Shown: positions 1 to 9,206, numbered from the stretch's first letter. The stretch: 32,782 nt of DNA from a bacterium (GCA_030647735.1 JAUSIY010000012.1:1-32782); one strand, 5' to 3'. The notes: generated by a model from the letters alone, not told the origin. A program made the numbers and translations.

Positions 1-1
1 A

Positions 2-379
2 GCCGCCCACTTGGCTACTCCCAGAATAGGCACTCAATTTTGGAACCGGATAAGCAGGGAGGGCAGACTCATGGACGAAAGAAGTGACAGAAGAAATATG
101 CGTTATGACCTGGTACATCAACCCACTAGAATGACCAGAGATGAAGCTTTGGCTGAATTCATGCTCTTTCAGGCCCTAGTTTACGAGGGGCGGGAAATTT
201 TCAGCAGAACAGAAAGAAACATAACTGAAATCGGACCCCGCTATGCAGCTGGTCTATGGGCAGTAGATGCAACTTACTGGGCCAGCACTAAAGGATATAT
301 CCACCATCACCCAGACATAGCCGCCCGCGTACTTCCCTCAATTAGAAAAGATTGGCTGAAGTACATCCCCAGAACATAA
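2..379 (+). CDS. Hypothetical protein, probably 3' part of a CDS starting before the window
   Basis: Frame open from the window edge to TAA at 379; the track start at 11 is TTG, so the true start is uncertain. Confidence 0.5.
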   Translation, partial: AAHLATPRIGTQFWNRISREGRLMDERSDRRNMRYDLVHQPTRMTRDEALAEFMLFQALVYEGREIFSRTERNITEIGPRYAAGLWAVDATYWASTKGYIHHHPDIAARVLPSIRKDWLKYIPRT

Positions 380-458
380 ATTTGTAAGTGAAGTTGTAAA
401 TTCAATTCCACATGCAGTGAAAATACTCTTTACAACTTGTGTATAATAAATCTTACGC

Positions 459-662
459 ATGTCTTTTTTCGACGCCTTACGCGCCAGATTAGCTGCCTCT
501 CGGCAACCACCTCCTGAGACTGTACCTGAAATTCCATCTCTTCAACCTGAGCCAGAAATTTCCCAGCCCAAAACCACCGTGCTTGACGTCTTGGCCACTC
601 TTCCCCCAGAAGAACAGGCTGTTGTTTTGTCCTTCCTAGCTCTCAGATACAGTCGGAAATAA
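459..662 (+). CDS. Small hypothetical protein, Pro/Glu-rich N-terminal half
   Basis: 67 aa ORF with a TATAAT box about 10 nt upstream of ATG. Confidence 0.5.
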   Translation: MSFFDALRARLAASRQPPPETVPEIPSLQPEPEISQPKTTVLDVLATLPPEEQAVVLSFLALRYSRK

Positions 663-673
663 TTAGCTTTAGT

Positions 674-702
674 TTGACCCATAGTATCTCCCGGCTTAAA
701 AT
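674..702 (+). promoter_or_regulatory. Sigma70-like promoter TTGACC-17-TAAAAT for the 709 gene
   Basis: -35 at 674-679, 17 nt spacer, -10 at 697-702, ATG at 709. Confidence 0.55.
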
Positions 703-708
703 GGAATC

Positions 709-1752
709 ATGGCAGAGATAATAACGGCACAGGGATCAGCCACTCAGCGCGGAACTGAAATAGGCCGTCAGACTAAGTGGCAGATGATCCAACTGGTAGA
801 CTTATGCCGCGAGTCGCCTCCCGCCCCCTTTACCTGGCCGGAAACCGTTAAGCGCAGTGAACCCTACTACCAACAGACTCAAATCCATTTCCCCCATCTG
901 ATCGCGGAGAATGACGCTGCAGCGACAGCGGCCGGGTTAGATCCCCAGGAGTTATTCACCACCAGTGTTGAAGAACTGTGGGCCACTGCTCCTATGAACC
1001 ATAATTGCACCGACGTGATCGCTTACCCTCCTGCTTCCCACACCAATCAAATATGGGTGGGGCACAATAATGATACTGACCCCAAGGTTGCAGAGTTAAC
1101 TACGGTTGTCGAAAGACACCTGGAAGATGGTCTGGTTATTCTGGGAGTGGGTACGGCCGGGCTGTTTGTCAGTGCCGGAGCCAACTCCCAAGGGATAGTG
1201 CTGACCGGCAACGAGCTCACCCAAACAGATATTCAAGAGGGGGGCATTCCCAGAATTCAACTGGCCATGGCCCTGTTATACGCTCCAAACGTAACTCAGG
1301 CCGTTAGCATTGCTCTGCATCCCCGCCGGGCTTCTTCATATAACAACATTATTTCGTCTGTTCAAGAATCGGTATCGGTAGAGGCCTCAGCCACCGCACA
1401 CCGGTTGATCCGACCGGAGTCCGGCCTGATTATCCACTCGAACCATTATCTGACGCCGGGCATGCAGGCATATGAGGGCAAACCCAATTACACCAGTTCC
1501 CTCACCCGCCACCGCCGGGCCACCCAGCTGGCAACCCAACTTCATCCGCTGGACCGGGAAAACATGATCAGCATCCTGGCTGATCACGGCGAAGATAATT
1601 TACCCAGCGAAAACAGTATTTGCCGCCACGGGGAATCTCAAACCCAGTTTTCCTTTCTGGCTAACTTAACTACCGGAGTGATTGAACTGGCTGTAGGCAA
1701 CCCCTGTCAAAACCGATTTGAAGCCATCTGGCAAATCAGTAGCCACTCTTAA
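709..1752 (+). CDS. C45-type (acyl-CoA:6-APA acyltransferase-like) Ntn hydrolase family protein
   Basis: 347 aa; NHNCTDVIA (candidate nucleophile Cys) followed by VGHNNDTD, the layout of C45/choloylglycine-hydrolase-like proteins. Confidence 0.7.
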   Translation: MAEIITAQGSATQRGTEIGRQTKWQMIQLVDLCRESPPAPFTWPETVKRSEPYYQQTQIHFPHLIAENDAAATAAGLDPQELFTTSVEELWATAPMNHNCTDVIAYPPASHTNQIWVGHNNDTDPKVAELTTVVERHLEDGLVILGVGTAGLFVSAGANSQGIVLTGNELTQTDIQEGGIPRIQLAMALLYAPNVTQAVSIALHPRRASSYNNIISSVQESVSVEASATAHRLIRPESGLIIHSNHYLTPGMQAYEGKPNYTSSLTRHRRATQLATQLHPLDRENMISILADHGEDNLPSENSICRHGESQTQFSFLANLTTGVIELAVGNPCQNRFEAIWQISSHS

Positions 1753-2119
1753 ATTTGGCCCAGATCATTTGCCGATACTGGGAAGGTAAACCCCACTTTC
1801 TTAATTGTTCCTGACTGGCCACGAATCTGTACTTAGTTATATCCAAACTTAAATCAGGCTTGACCTGAACTTTCTCTTTAAGGAGCCGTTGCCTTTGGGA
1901 CTGAGCATCATATTGCCAGTTACCTTTTATAGACACTCGACCCGAATTATTAATTACCCGCCACCAGGGCAGATCCACTTTGGCTTGACGGAGTGTCCAA
2001 CCTACCTGTCGGGCAGCCCGGGGTAGGCCAACGTAAGCCGCTACTTGGCTATAGCTGACTACTTGCCCCTTGGGGATCTGCCGCACAATATAAACTACTT
2101 GTTGACTGAATTTAGTCAT
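1736..2119 (-). CDS. Alkyltransferase-like (ATL) protein, MGMT/Ogt DNA-binding fold without the active Cys
   Basis: IPKGQVVSYSQVAAYVGLPRAARQVGWTLR is MGMT-like; PCHRV is replaced by PWWRVIN. Confidence 0.8.
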   Translation of the reverse strand: MTKFSQQVVYIVRQIPKGQVVSYSQVAAYVGLPRAARQVGWTLRQAKVDLPWWRVINNSGRVSIKGNWQYDAQSQRQRLLKEKVQVKPDLSLDITKYRFVASQEQLRKWGLPSQYRQMIWAKFKSGY

Positions 2120-3417
2120 GCTAACAATTTAGTGAGGATTTTACCTGTTTGCTGGTAAGAAAAATTATCAGCCCCGATGTTAAAGTTGTGCTCTACCATC
2201 TGCTGGCGCTTTTGGCTATTGGCAAGAATAGCCACTACTTCTTCTGCTGCTCTGGCTATTACTTCCGGCTTGACCTTGGCCAACCCCGTTTGGCTATCGA
2301 AGCTTAACTCGTCACCCAAACTGACGACCTCAAAACCCAACGGCTTGATGTCAGTTTTAAATACCGGATATTCAAAAACCACAATTGGTTTTTTGGCATG
2401 AATGGCCTCCAGGAACTGGTTGCCGAACCCCTCCGCTTGGCTGGGGTAACTAATTATATCGGCATAGGGATATATACCCATTAAGGTACAAGCAGGCATA
2501 TCTGAGACGGGATGACTGGATACCTCATTTAGATGCACCACGGTGATGTCTAAAGCCCGGGCGTAATCTTGTAACAGTTTCAGGTATCCTTCGTCCCGCT
2601 TTTCGGCATAGCCCGCCATAACCAGAACCACCCGTTGCTTTCCCAGTTGGGTTGCCTTTTCTTTCAACTGGCTAACTAAATCTATGGCCAGCTCAATATT
2701 TTTACGCCGGACTATCCGGGTCGCCTGTAAGACAATCAGGTCGTCTGGAGCCAGACCTGATCTGGCCAACAGAGCCCGGCAGTCCCCATTGCTATCTACA
2801 GCTGGCTGGCTAAAGTCCATAGTGTCATATAGCAAAGTGGCCTTAATTCCTTTTCTGGTGATCAATTCTTTCTGGGCTAGTGTATTAATACAAGCATGCT
2901 TTAACCATGGACCGGTGGGGGGAAAGTACTTCTCCAGTTGCTCTTCGACCAGTGGAGATGACGGTCGGCGGTAGCGGGGATTTTCCCAGTAAAAATCATG
3001 GTGGATTGCTACAGTAGAAATCCCAGATATGGCCAAGGTTTGAAATAGTGCTCCGGCAGCTGCTAAGTTTTCTCCTACTGAAAATATGTTGCTCACTATA
3101 ATCCTATCCGGTAGGACTTTATTTATTAATTGGGTAAACTGATTGTTCAGTTTTTGTTGATTGGCTAAAAACGTGACTGCCCAGCTTTCTGAGGTCATAT
3201 TTTTAAATCCTCCAAAAGCCTCATTGTCTAATTCAAAAACTGGCGGATTAAGTTGAGCTTCTAAGCCGTCTACTACATAGTCTGCCCCCACATTAACCGG
3301 GCCGGAAGCTAACACTACTTCATGCTTTTGCTTGCTAAGAATTTCTTTCCACGCTGAAATTTCTATACTTACCCCGTCCGTCCTGCCAACCCGATAATGA
3401 ATAATCAGTACTTTCAC
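2116..3417 (-). CDS. Glycosyltransferase, family 4/group 1-like
   Basis: 433 aa with GT-B features (VLQATRIVRRKNIELAIDLV, SYPSQAEGFGNQFLEAIHAKKPIVVFEYPVF); GTG start; TGA stop overlaps the next ATG (ATGA). Confidence 0.8.
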   Translation of the reverse strand: MKVLIIHYRVGRTDGVSIEISAWKEILSKQKHEVVLASGPVNVGADYVVDGLEAQLNPPVFELDNEAFGGFKNMTSESWAVTFLANQQKLNNQFTQLINKVLPDRIIVSNIFSVGENLAAAGALFQTLAISGISTVAIHHDFYWENPRYRRPSSPLVEEQLEKYFPPTGPWLKHACINTLAQKELITRKGIKATLLYDTMDFSQPAVDSNGDCRALLARSGLAPDDLIVLQATRIVRRKNIELAIDLVSQLKEKATQLGKQRVVLVMAGYAEKRDEGYLKLLQDYARALDITVVHLNEVSSHPVSDMPACTLMGIYPYADIISYPSQAEGFGNQFLEAIHAKKPIVVFEYPVFKTDIKPLGFEVVSLGDELSFDSQTGLAKVKPEVIARAAEEVVAILANSQKRQQMVEHNFNIGADNFSYQQTGKILTKLLA

Positions 3418-3461
3418 TTGCGGGCCGAGTCCGGCCCTCTTCCTTTGTCACACAAAATTAA

Positions 3462-3486
3462 CTTAGTTGTCAACATGTGCTAGACT
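3462..3486 (+). promoter_or_regulatory. Extended -10 promoter TGC-TAGACT with weak -35
   Basis: TAGACT at 3481-3486 preceded by TGC; TTAACT 17 nt upstream; ATG at 3493. Confidence 0.4.
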
Positions 3487-3492
3487 CAATTG

Positions 3493-3790
3493 ATGGTGCT
3501 GATTTCTTTTGTTCAGGCATTGGGGCTGACTGTTTATGTTAGTCTGGTAGCAGTTCTTATTTGGCAGGGAAATAATTGGTTCGGCCAGCTAGATACCCTC
3601 CTCGGGCCGATGTTATTTTTGTCTCTGTTTGTCTTTTCAGCCGCTGTCTGTGGCCTCATTTTTGGGGGTTACCCTTTTTGGCTGGTGTGGGAGAAAAAAC
3701 AAACTAAAAAAGCTGCGCTTGGTGCTGTACACCATCGGCTGGCTATTAGGTTTGATGCTAATTTTGCTGGGATATATTGCCTTTAGATAA
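3493..3790 (+). pseudogene. Small multi-pass membrane protein with an apparent 1-nt frameshift near its C-terminus
   Basis: Frame 0 has two TM segments to ...GYPFWLVWEKK; after GAGAAAAAACAAACTAAAAAAG the +1 frame reads LKKLRLVLYTIGWLLGLMLILLGYIAFR-TAA, a clear third TM, and its stop overlaps the next ATG as TAATG. Confidence 0.65.
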
Positions 3791-4836
3791 TGCTAGATAA
3801 ACTCGTCGCCGCTCTGATTGCCCTGTTCACCTCTGTCCTATCTCTAATTTCTCCTACCTCTCTAGTCCCCCGCTCAGTCAGTTTACCTACACCCAGCGGT
3901 GAGAATCCAGCAGCAGTGGTCGTAGCTTCCAACCTGGAAATCCCCTGGGCTATTGCCTTTTTACCTAACCGGAATGCACTATTTACCGAACGGCCCGGGA
4001 GATTGAATCTGCTCACTCCTGCCGGGCAGGTGAAACTGATTACTCAGATCACAGATGTTAAACCTGTTGGCGAAGGAGGCTTATTGGGATTGGCTATTGA
4101 TCCGCATTTTGCTACTAATCAATTTGTATATCTCTACTTTACTTACCAGACCTCAGGCGAGAACACCTTCAACCGAGTCGTTAGATACGTATTTGATGGA
4201 TCTCAACTCAGTCAGAGTCAAATTATCATTGACAGCATTCCGGGAAATCTCAACCATAATGGTGGCCGGTTGAAATTCGGGCCCGACGGCAAGTTGTATA
4301 TCACGACAGGTGATGCCCAAAATCCTTCTCTAGCTCAGAATCAATCTTCTTTAGCCGGAAAGATCCTTACCTGGGATGGCCAACGGGCAGAAGTGTATTC
4401 TTTGGGGCATCGTAACCCCCAAGGACTGGCCTGGGATGAAGCCGGGCAATTGTGGGAAGTGGAACACGGCCCCACCGCTCACGACGAGATCAACAAAATT
4501 ATTCGGGGGGCAAATTACGGTTGGCCGACAATTGTGGGAACTCAAACCAGATTAGGCATGACCGGTCCGGTGTTGCAAAGTGGCGATGCTACTTGGGCCC
4601 CTTCGGGCATGAGTTACTCAAATGGAGCTCTCTACTTTGCCGGATTGCGTGGCCAAACTCTGTATAAATTTGATCTGGCTTCCTCGCATCTGGAGGAAAA
4701 ATTCTCCGGTGCATATGGCCGGCTGCGGGACGTGGTCATTGGTCCTGATAACTATATATACTTGTTGACCTCTAACCGGGATGGCCGGGGCGTTGTCCGC
4801 CTAAACGATGACTTGATTGTCAAAGTCAGACTCTAA
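3790..4836 (+). CDS. PQQ-dependent sugar dehydrogenase-like (GDH/Hhip beta-propeller) secreted protein
   Basis: 348 aa with NLEIPWAIAFLPNRNALFTERPGRL, GEGGLLGLAIDPHF, NHNGGRLKFGPDGKLYITTGD, YSLGHRNPQGLAWD. Confidence 0.9.
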   Translation: MLDKLVAALIALFTSVLSLISPTSLVPRSVSLPTPSGENPAAVVVASNLEIPWAIAFLPNRNALFTERPGRLNLLTPAGQVKLITQITDVKPVGEGGLLGLAIDPHFATNQFVYLYFTYQTSGENTFNRVVRYVFDGSQLSQSQIIIDSIPGNLNHNGGRLKFGPDGKLYITTGDAQNPSLAQNQSSLAGKILTWDGQRAEVYSLGHRNPQGLAWDEAGQLWEVEHGPTAHDEINKIIRGANYGWPTIVGTQTRLGMTGPVLQSGDATWAPSGMSYSNGALYFAGLRGQTLYKFDLASSHLEEKFSGAYGRLRDVVIGPDNYIYLLTSNRDGRGVVRLNDDLIVKVRL

Positions 4837-5612
4837 GCAAACCCGCTGGGAACCAGACCGCCATGTTTGGCTATAGTTGCCTCTAGCTTCCGTTGATTTA
4901 CTCCTTTGGGACCGACCAAAACCCCACCCATGTACCACCACTCTTCCCCAGGATAAATCAGCGTCTCAGACTGACTCATTTTCTCTCCCGTATAATCTTG
5001 GGCTATCCGGCGGTACCCCCGATCAGTCGCTGTCCAGACACCGAACGACTTGCCGTCGGTACGCATATCCGAATCAAGAAGCAGCCCCCGCCCCAGCTCA
5101 TCTGCCCCACCTATTAAATTCCAATGACCCCCCCCGGTCTGAGCTGAATCAGGTAATTCATCCAGATTCTGTTCCCACACACTGGCTTGAAATAAATATC
5201 CCTGTTTAAGATATGGCATCAGATCAGCCGCTGAATTAACTAGTCCGACTACAGCTGAGGCAATTCCAAAGCCAGCATAAATTTCCGGAATGATACCTTC
5301 GCCTGCCGCATCTTTTATTTCTCCTCCACAGGCCAAGTACTGGTTGACGACATCCATCATGCACCCAGCCTCGGTTCCTCTTTGCAATCCAAGAGCGTTA
5401 TAAACGCCGAACAATCCACACGCCCACCCCCGAACCAAGTAGCTCTCTTCATCAGTGAGGAGTAAATCAGGGTGTAAATCGTAATATGCTATTCCGTTAA
5501 AACGACCCGATCCCGCCCAATATTCGTCAGAGCGTAATCGAAACCTACTTACAGACACCGGCTCATCTACTACCCCTATTAAAGGAGCTTCCAGATCTGC
5601 CATTAGGCACAA
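4833..5612 (-). CDS. Papain-like/C39-like cysteine peptidase family protein
   Basis: WACGLFGVYNAL (Cys), GGHWNLIGG (His), LLLDSDMRT (Asp) in the usual order. Confidence 0.55.
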   Translation of the reverse strand: MCLMADLEAPLIGVVDEPVSVSRFRLRSDEYWAGSGRFNGIAYYDLHPDLLLTDEESYLVRGWACGLFGVYNALGLQRGTEAGCMMDVVNQYLACGGEIKDAAGEGIIPEIYAGFGIASAVVGLVNSAADLMPYLKQGYLFQASVWEQNLDELPDSAQTGGGHWNLIGGADELGRGLLLDSDMRTDGKSFGVWTATDRGYRRIAQDYTGEKMSQSETLIYPGEEWWYMGGVLVGPKGVNQRKLEATIAKHGGLVPSGFA

Positions 5613-5627
5613 TCATATCACTCACCC

Positions 5628-5656
5628 TTGACAAGAGTTGCAAACATTAATAATAT
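5628..5656 (+). promoter_or_regulatory. Sigma70-like promoter TTGACA-17-TAATAT
   Basis: -35 at 5628-5633, 17 nt spacer, -10 at 5651-5656, ATG at 5666. Confidence 0.65.
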
Positions 5657-5665
5657 CCGTGCCAA

Positions 5666-6343
5666 ATGGCTGAAGAAGAATTTTCCTCCTCACCTAGCCC
5701 CATCATTCCTTCGGAAGTGACCAAATCTGCCCGTAAACCTATTGACCCGACCGTATGGATTATCTTGGGAGCAATTATCCTGGCAATTCTAGGAGGGCTA
5801 GCTTTTTGGTTTGGTTCCCGCGACCAATCAGCGGTTCCTAGTTTGCCTACTCCCACCCCATCTCTAACCGTCCTGGTGTCTCCAGAACCCAGCCCCAGCC
5901 CTTCGGTCTCACCATCGCCTTCTCCCAAAGTCAGCCCTAAACCCACTCCCAAGCCCAGCCCTTCCCCAGTAGCTTCTCCATCGCCATCTCCATTACCATC
6001 GACTAGCCCTACACCCACGCCTACTCCAGCCGCTGTCTCAGTTTCTCCCCCTACCGTTACACCGCCATCTAGTAATTCGTGTACCCAAACCTTTACATTT
6101 CAGGCTAGTATCACAGTTAATGCTGCAATGACCATAACCTATAAATGGGAAAGAAGCGACCCGTCTTCATCAGATCCAATTTCTTTAACCTTCGCTGGCC
6201 CCGGTACCCAAAATGTATCTACCACTTGGCAAAGTGGCCCACTAGCGTCTGGCGCCAGCAATAACGGTTGGGAGCGAGTGCACGTGCTGACTCCCAGCGA
6301 TGTTACCTCTAGTCAGGCTAACTTCACTCAGACTTGTCCTTAG
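5666..6343 (+). CDS. Membrane-anchored protein: TM, Pro/Ser/Thr-rich stalk, C-terminal Ig-like domain with two Cys
   Basis: TM VWIILGAIILAILGGLAFWFG, then SPSPSVSPSPSPKVSPKPTPKP stalk, then a beta-rich C-terminal region. Confidence 0.75.
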   Translation: MAEEEFSSSPSPIIPSEVTKSARKPIDPTVWIILGAIILAILGGLAFWFGSRDQSAVPSLPTPTPSLTVLVSPEPSPSPSVSPSPSPKVSPKPTPKPSPSPVASPSPSPLPSTSPTPTPTPAAVSVSPPTVTPPSSNSCTQTFTFQASITVNAAMTITYKWERSDPSSSDPISLTFAGPGTQNVSTTWQSGPLASGASNNGWERVHVLTPSDVTSSQANFTQTCP

Positions 6344-6371
6344 TTCAAACAACTGTTATAATACTTGACAG

Positions 6372-6393
6372 TGATCCGCAAGGATCATTTTTT
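6372..6393 (+). terminator. Rho-independent terminator
   Basis: TGATCC-GCAA-GGATCA perfect 6-bp stem followed by TTTTTT. Confidence 0.8.
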
Positions 6394-6400
6394 GTGCGAG

Positions 6401-6409
6401 TGCTATACT
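6401..6409 (+). promoter_or_regulatory. Extended -10 promoter TGC-TATACT upstream of secE
   Basis: TGCTATACT 8 nt before the secE ATG, directly after the terminator. Confidence 0.5.
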
Positions 6410-6417
6410 AAAAACCT

Positions 6418-6597
6418 ATGCAGCCGATTTCTTTTTTGCGCGACACCTGGGCAGAGCTGAAGCTAGTGCGCTGGCCGAACCGGGCCACCACTATCAAGCT
6501 CACCGTGATAGTTATCGCTATCTCAGTTCTGGTGGGAGCCTATGTCGGCGGTTTAGATTATCTATTTACCAGTATTCTTAAACTCGTAGTCAAATAA
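6418..6597 (+). CDS. secE: Preprotein translocase subunit SecE
   Basis: 59 aa read by hand: MQPISFLRDTWAELKLVRWPNRATTIKLTVIVIAISVLVGAYVGGLDYLFTSILKLVVK; directly precedes nusG. Absent from the ORF track because of length. Confidence 0.92.
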   Translation: MQPISFLRDTWAELKLVRWPNRATTIKLTVIVIAISVLVGAYVGGLDYLFTSILKLVVK

Positions 6598-6600
6598 TAT

Positions 6601-7215
6601 ATGGACGAACAGCAATCAGTTACCGAGCGTGGTTTGGGTTCCAAGGTTATTGCCGGCCACATCATTATTAATGATGACGCCGACAAAGCCAGCCTATCCC
6701 GCTGGTATGTAGTGCACACTTACTCTGGCCACGAAGCCCGGGTAGCTGAAACCCTGCGCCAAAGGGTCACCACTCTCGGTCAAACCGACAAAGTCTTCGA
6801 GCTATTAATCCCCACCCAAGACAAGATTCAAATCAAGCATGGCAAGAAATCCACCATCCGGGAAAAAATGTTCCCTGGCTATCTACTGGTAAAGATGATC
6901 GTGGACGATAATTCCTGGTTAGTAGTCCGCACTACTGCCGGCATTACCGGCTTTGTAGGTACGGGTAACAAGCCTACTCCTTTAACTGATTCTGAAGTTG
7001 AGGCTATCAAGCAGTTTATCCAAATGGGGGCTCCTAAATATAAAGCCGACTTCTCCCCAGGCGAAGCCGTCAAAATTACCGACGGTCCCTTTGCGGATTT
7101 CTTAGGCTCTGTTGAATCTATTGATGAAGAGCAAGGAAAACTTAAGGTGCTGGTCTCCATCTTTGGCCGGGAAACTCCGGTTGAGTTAGACTTATTACAG
7201 GTTAAAAAGATATAA
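6601..7215 (+). CDS. nusG: Transcription termination/antitermination protein NusG
   Basis: WYVVHTYSGHEARVAETL, MFPGYLLVKM, VRTTAGITGFVG, KOW-like C-terminus; secE-nusG-rplK synteny. Confidence 0.97.
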   Translation: MDEQQSVTERGLGSKVIAGHIIINDDADKASLSRWYVVHTYSGHEARVAETLRQRVTTLGQTDKVFELLIPTQDKIQIKHGKKSTIREKMFPGYLLVKMIVDDNSWLVVRTTAGITGFVGTGNKPTPLTDSEVEAIKQFIQMGAPKYKADFSPGEAVKITDGPFADFLGSVESIDEEQGKLKVLVSIFGRETPVELDLLQVKKI

Positions 7216-7226
7216 TCTAAGGCCTT

Positions 7227-7652
7227 ATGGCATCGAAAAAGATAAAAATAGTACTCAAACTAAATCTTCCCGCTGGAGAGGCTACTCCTGCTCCCCCCGT
7301 GGGTCCAGCACTAGGCCAACACGGAATTCCCATCATGGATTTCGTCAAAGCTTACAACGATGCCACCAAAGATCAGAAGGGGAACATTATTCCGGCAGTA
7401 ATTACGGTGTATGAGGACCGCTCATTTACTTTCATTACCAAGTTGCCTCCCGTCTCTGCCATGATTAAAAAGGCCTTGGGTCTCAAAACTGCTTCTGCTA
7501 AACCCGGCAAAGAAGTGGCCGGAACTATGAGCCCCGAACAGGTCAAACAGATTGCCCAAGAGAAAATGAAAGACTTAAATACTGATTCCCTAGACGCCGC
7601 TATTAGATCCGTCTCCGGCACCGCCCGGTCAATGGGGATTAAAGTTTCCTAA
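7227..7652 (+). CDS. rplK: Ribosomal protein uL11
   Basis: KLNLPAGEATPAPPVGPALGQHGIPIMDFVKAYND. Confidence 0.98.
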   Translation: MASKKIKIVLKLNLPAGEATPAPPVGPALGQHGIPIMDFVKAYNDATKDQKGNIIPAVITVYEDRSFTFITKLPPVSAMIKKALGLKTASAKPGKEVAGTMSPEQVKQIAQEKMKDLNTDSLDAAIRSVSGTARSMGIKVS

Positions 7653-7657
7653 CTTAT

Positions 7658-8485
7658 ATGGGAAAGAAAAGAATTAGTTTACTAGGATCGGAAGCCGAAG
7701 AAACAGACAAAACCAAACGATCTGTTCAGCGGGAACAAAAGAAAATCCGTGAAGGCAAAGGAACCAAAGTTCCCGGCATGGGTGGGGGCCAACGGGTAGC
7801 GGATACTGCTGCCGAGTCTTTGGCAGAGATGGAAAAAGTAGAAGCCAAAATTGAAGAGGCTAAAGCGGAGGCAGCTCCGGCTGCTAAAGCCAAGCCAGTA
7901 CAGCCCCGATCTAAAACTTACCAGGCAGCCAAAAGCAAGGTTAATCCAGAACAGACTTATCCTCTAGCCGAGGCTATTAAACTATTACGAGAAGTATCAT
8001 ATAGCCCGCATAACGATACCGTGGAACTGCATATTAACTTAAAAGAAAAAGGCTTTTCCCAGGACGTAGAGCTTCCCTATGCTACTGGTAAAACTCGCCG
8101 GGTAGCTATAGTTGATGAGGCTACTTTGGCTAAAATCGAACAAGGTAAAATCGACTTTGACGTGCTTGTCGCTTCTCCTGCGGATATGGGTAAACTGGTT
8201 AAATTTGCCAAGCTCTTAGGACCCCGGGGGTTGATGCCTAATCCCAAAACTGGCACGGTAGTAGAAAACCCAGTTCAGGCAGCTAAGAAAATGGCCGCTT
8301 CTACAGCCATGCGCATTAAGTCTGAGAAAGACGCCCCCGTAATTCATACTACGGTGGGTAAGCTTACTTTATCCGATGCTGAGCTGGGCCAAAACATTTC
8401 GGCTGTCACTTCGGCCGTAGCTGGCCGAGCCGTTAAAGTAGTTCTCAAGTCTTCCATGTCTCCGGCTATCAAATTGGCCCTGTAA
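7658..8485 (+). CDS. rplA: Ribosomal protein uL1 with an ~80-90 aa charged N-terminal extension
   Basis: LLGPRGLMPNPKTGTV and overall L1 sequence; Lys/Glu/Ala-rich N-terminal extension. Confidence 0.97.
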   Translation: MGKKRISLLGSEAEETDKTKRSVQREQKKIREGKGTKVPGMGGGQRVADTAAESLAEMEKVEAKIEEAKAEAAPAAKAKPVQPRSKTYQAAKSKVNPEQTYPLAEAIKLLREVSYSPHNDTVELHINLKEKGFSQDVELPYATGKTRRVAIVDEATLAKIEQGKIDFDVLVASPADMGKLVKFAKLLGPRGLMPNPKTGTVVENPVQAAKKMAASTAMRIKSEKDAPVIHTTVGKLTLSDAELGQNISAVTSAVAGRAVKVVLKSSMSPAIKLAL

Positions 8486-8503
8486 CTTCCCCCCGTTCAT
8501 ACA

Positions 8504-8509
8504 TATACT
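8504..8509 (+). promoter_or_regulatory. -10-like box TATACT upstream of the 8517 gene
   Basis: TATACT 7 nt before ATG; no good -35. Confidence 0.35.
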
Positions 8510-8516
8510 AATAAGT

Positions 8517-9206
8517 ATGACTCTGCCCGAGAGCAGTTTTTGGCGAATATTTGTGGTTGTTGGTTTAGTTGTGGGTTTGGCCGTCGGGGTGATGTTAGTC
8601 CGCCAACGGCAACTCACTCAAACTTCGGCCAAATATACTGAGCTGGAAGCACTACCGGTTAATGTCACCGATACCTCAATTGGCATTTGGTGGAGAAGCG
8701 ATAATCTTTCTCCCGGCTGTGTTGATCTAGTCGACATTGATACCCGGCAAACTTTTTCCCAGTGCGAAGAGACAGCTGCCCTAAACCACTTGGTAAACGT
8801 GAGTGGATTAACCCCCTCGGCTAAATATGAAGTGCAAATCTCTTCCGGAGGCAACACAGTTCTCCTCAGTCCCTTTTTCGGAGCATATATTCAAACATCG
8901 GCCAGGCCCGACTTTCTGGCCCCCCAGTTAGTTATCGGGAAAGTTACCGTCTCGGATAGTTCCCTTAGTAATGCCACAGTTTTTGTGGGCCTAGATCTGT
9001 CAGACCATTTCCGTTTCCCTCTGGCTGTCAAAACTGCCGCAGATGGCACATTTACCGCCGACCTGGCCAAACTTGCTTACTTCTCTCCTCCGCCTTACTC
9101 GGCATATTTTGTGGAAGTTACTGATTCAACCGGTCTCAAGCTGACCGAAGTCTCCCTGGGAGTAGCTGAAGTAGATATTAATGGAATTAATTTAAATATC
9201 AAATAA
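8517..9206 (+). CDS. Membrane-anchored extracellular protein with Fn3-like domain
   Basis: N-terminal TM FVVVGLVVGLAVGVMLV; LPVNVTDTSIGIWWRSD...VSGLTPSAKYEVQISS is Fn3-like. Confidence 0.7.
   Translation: MTLPESSFWRIFVVVGLVVGLAVGVMLVRQRQLTQTSAKYTELEALPVNVTDTSIGIWWRSDNLSPGCVDLVDIDTRQTFSQCEETAALNHLVNVSGLTPSAKYEVQISSGGNTVLLSPFFGAYIQTSARPDFLAPQLVIGKVTVSDSSLSNATVFVGLDLSDHFRFPLAVKTAADGTFTADLAKLAYFSPPPYSAYFVEVTDSTGLKLTEVSLGVAEVDINGINLNIK

Noticed and set aside
5647-6018. Minus-strand ORF rich in Gly/Asp/Glu (MGVGLVDGNGDGDGEATGEG...)
   Set aside because: Antisense artefact of the Pro/Ser-rich repeat region of the plus-strand gene 5666-6343.
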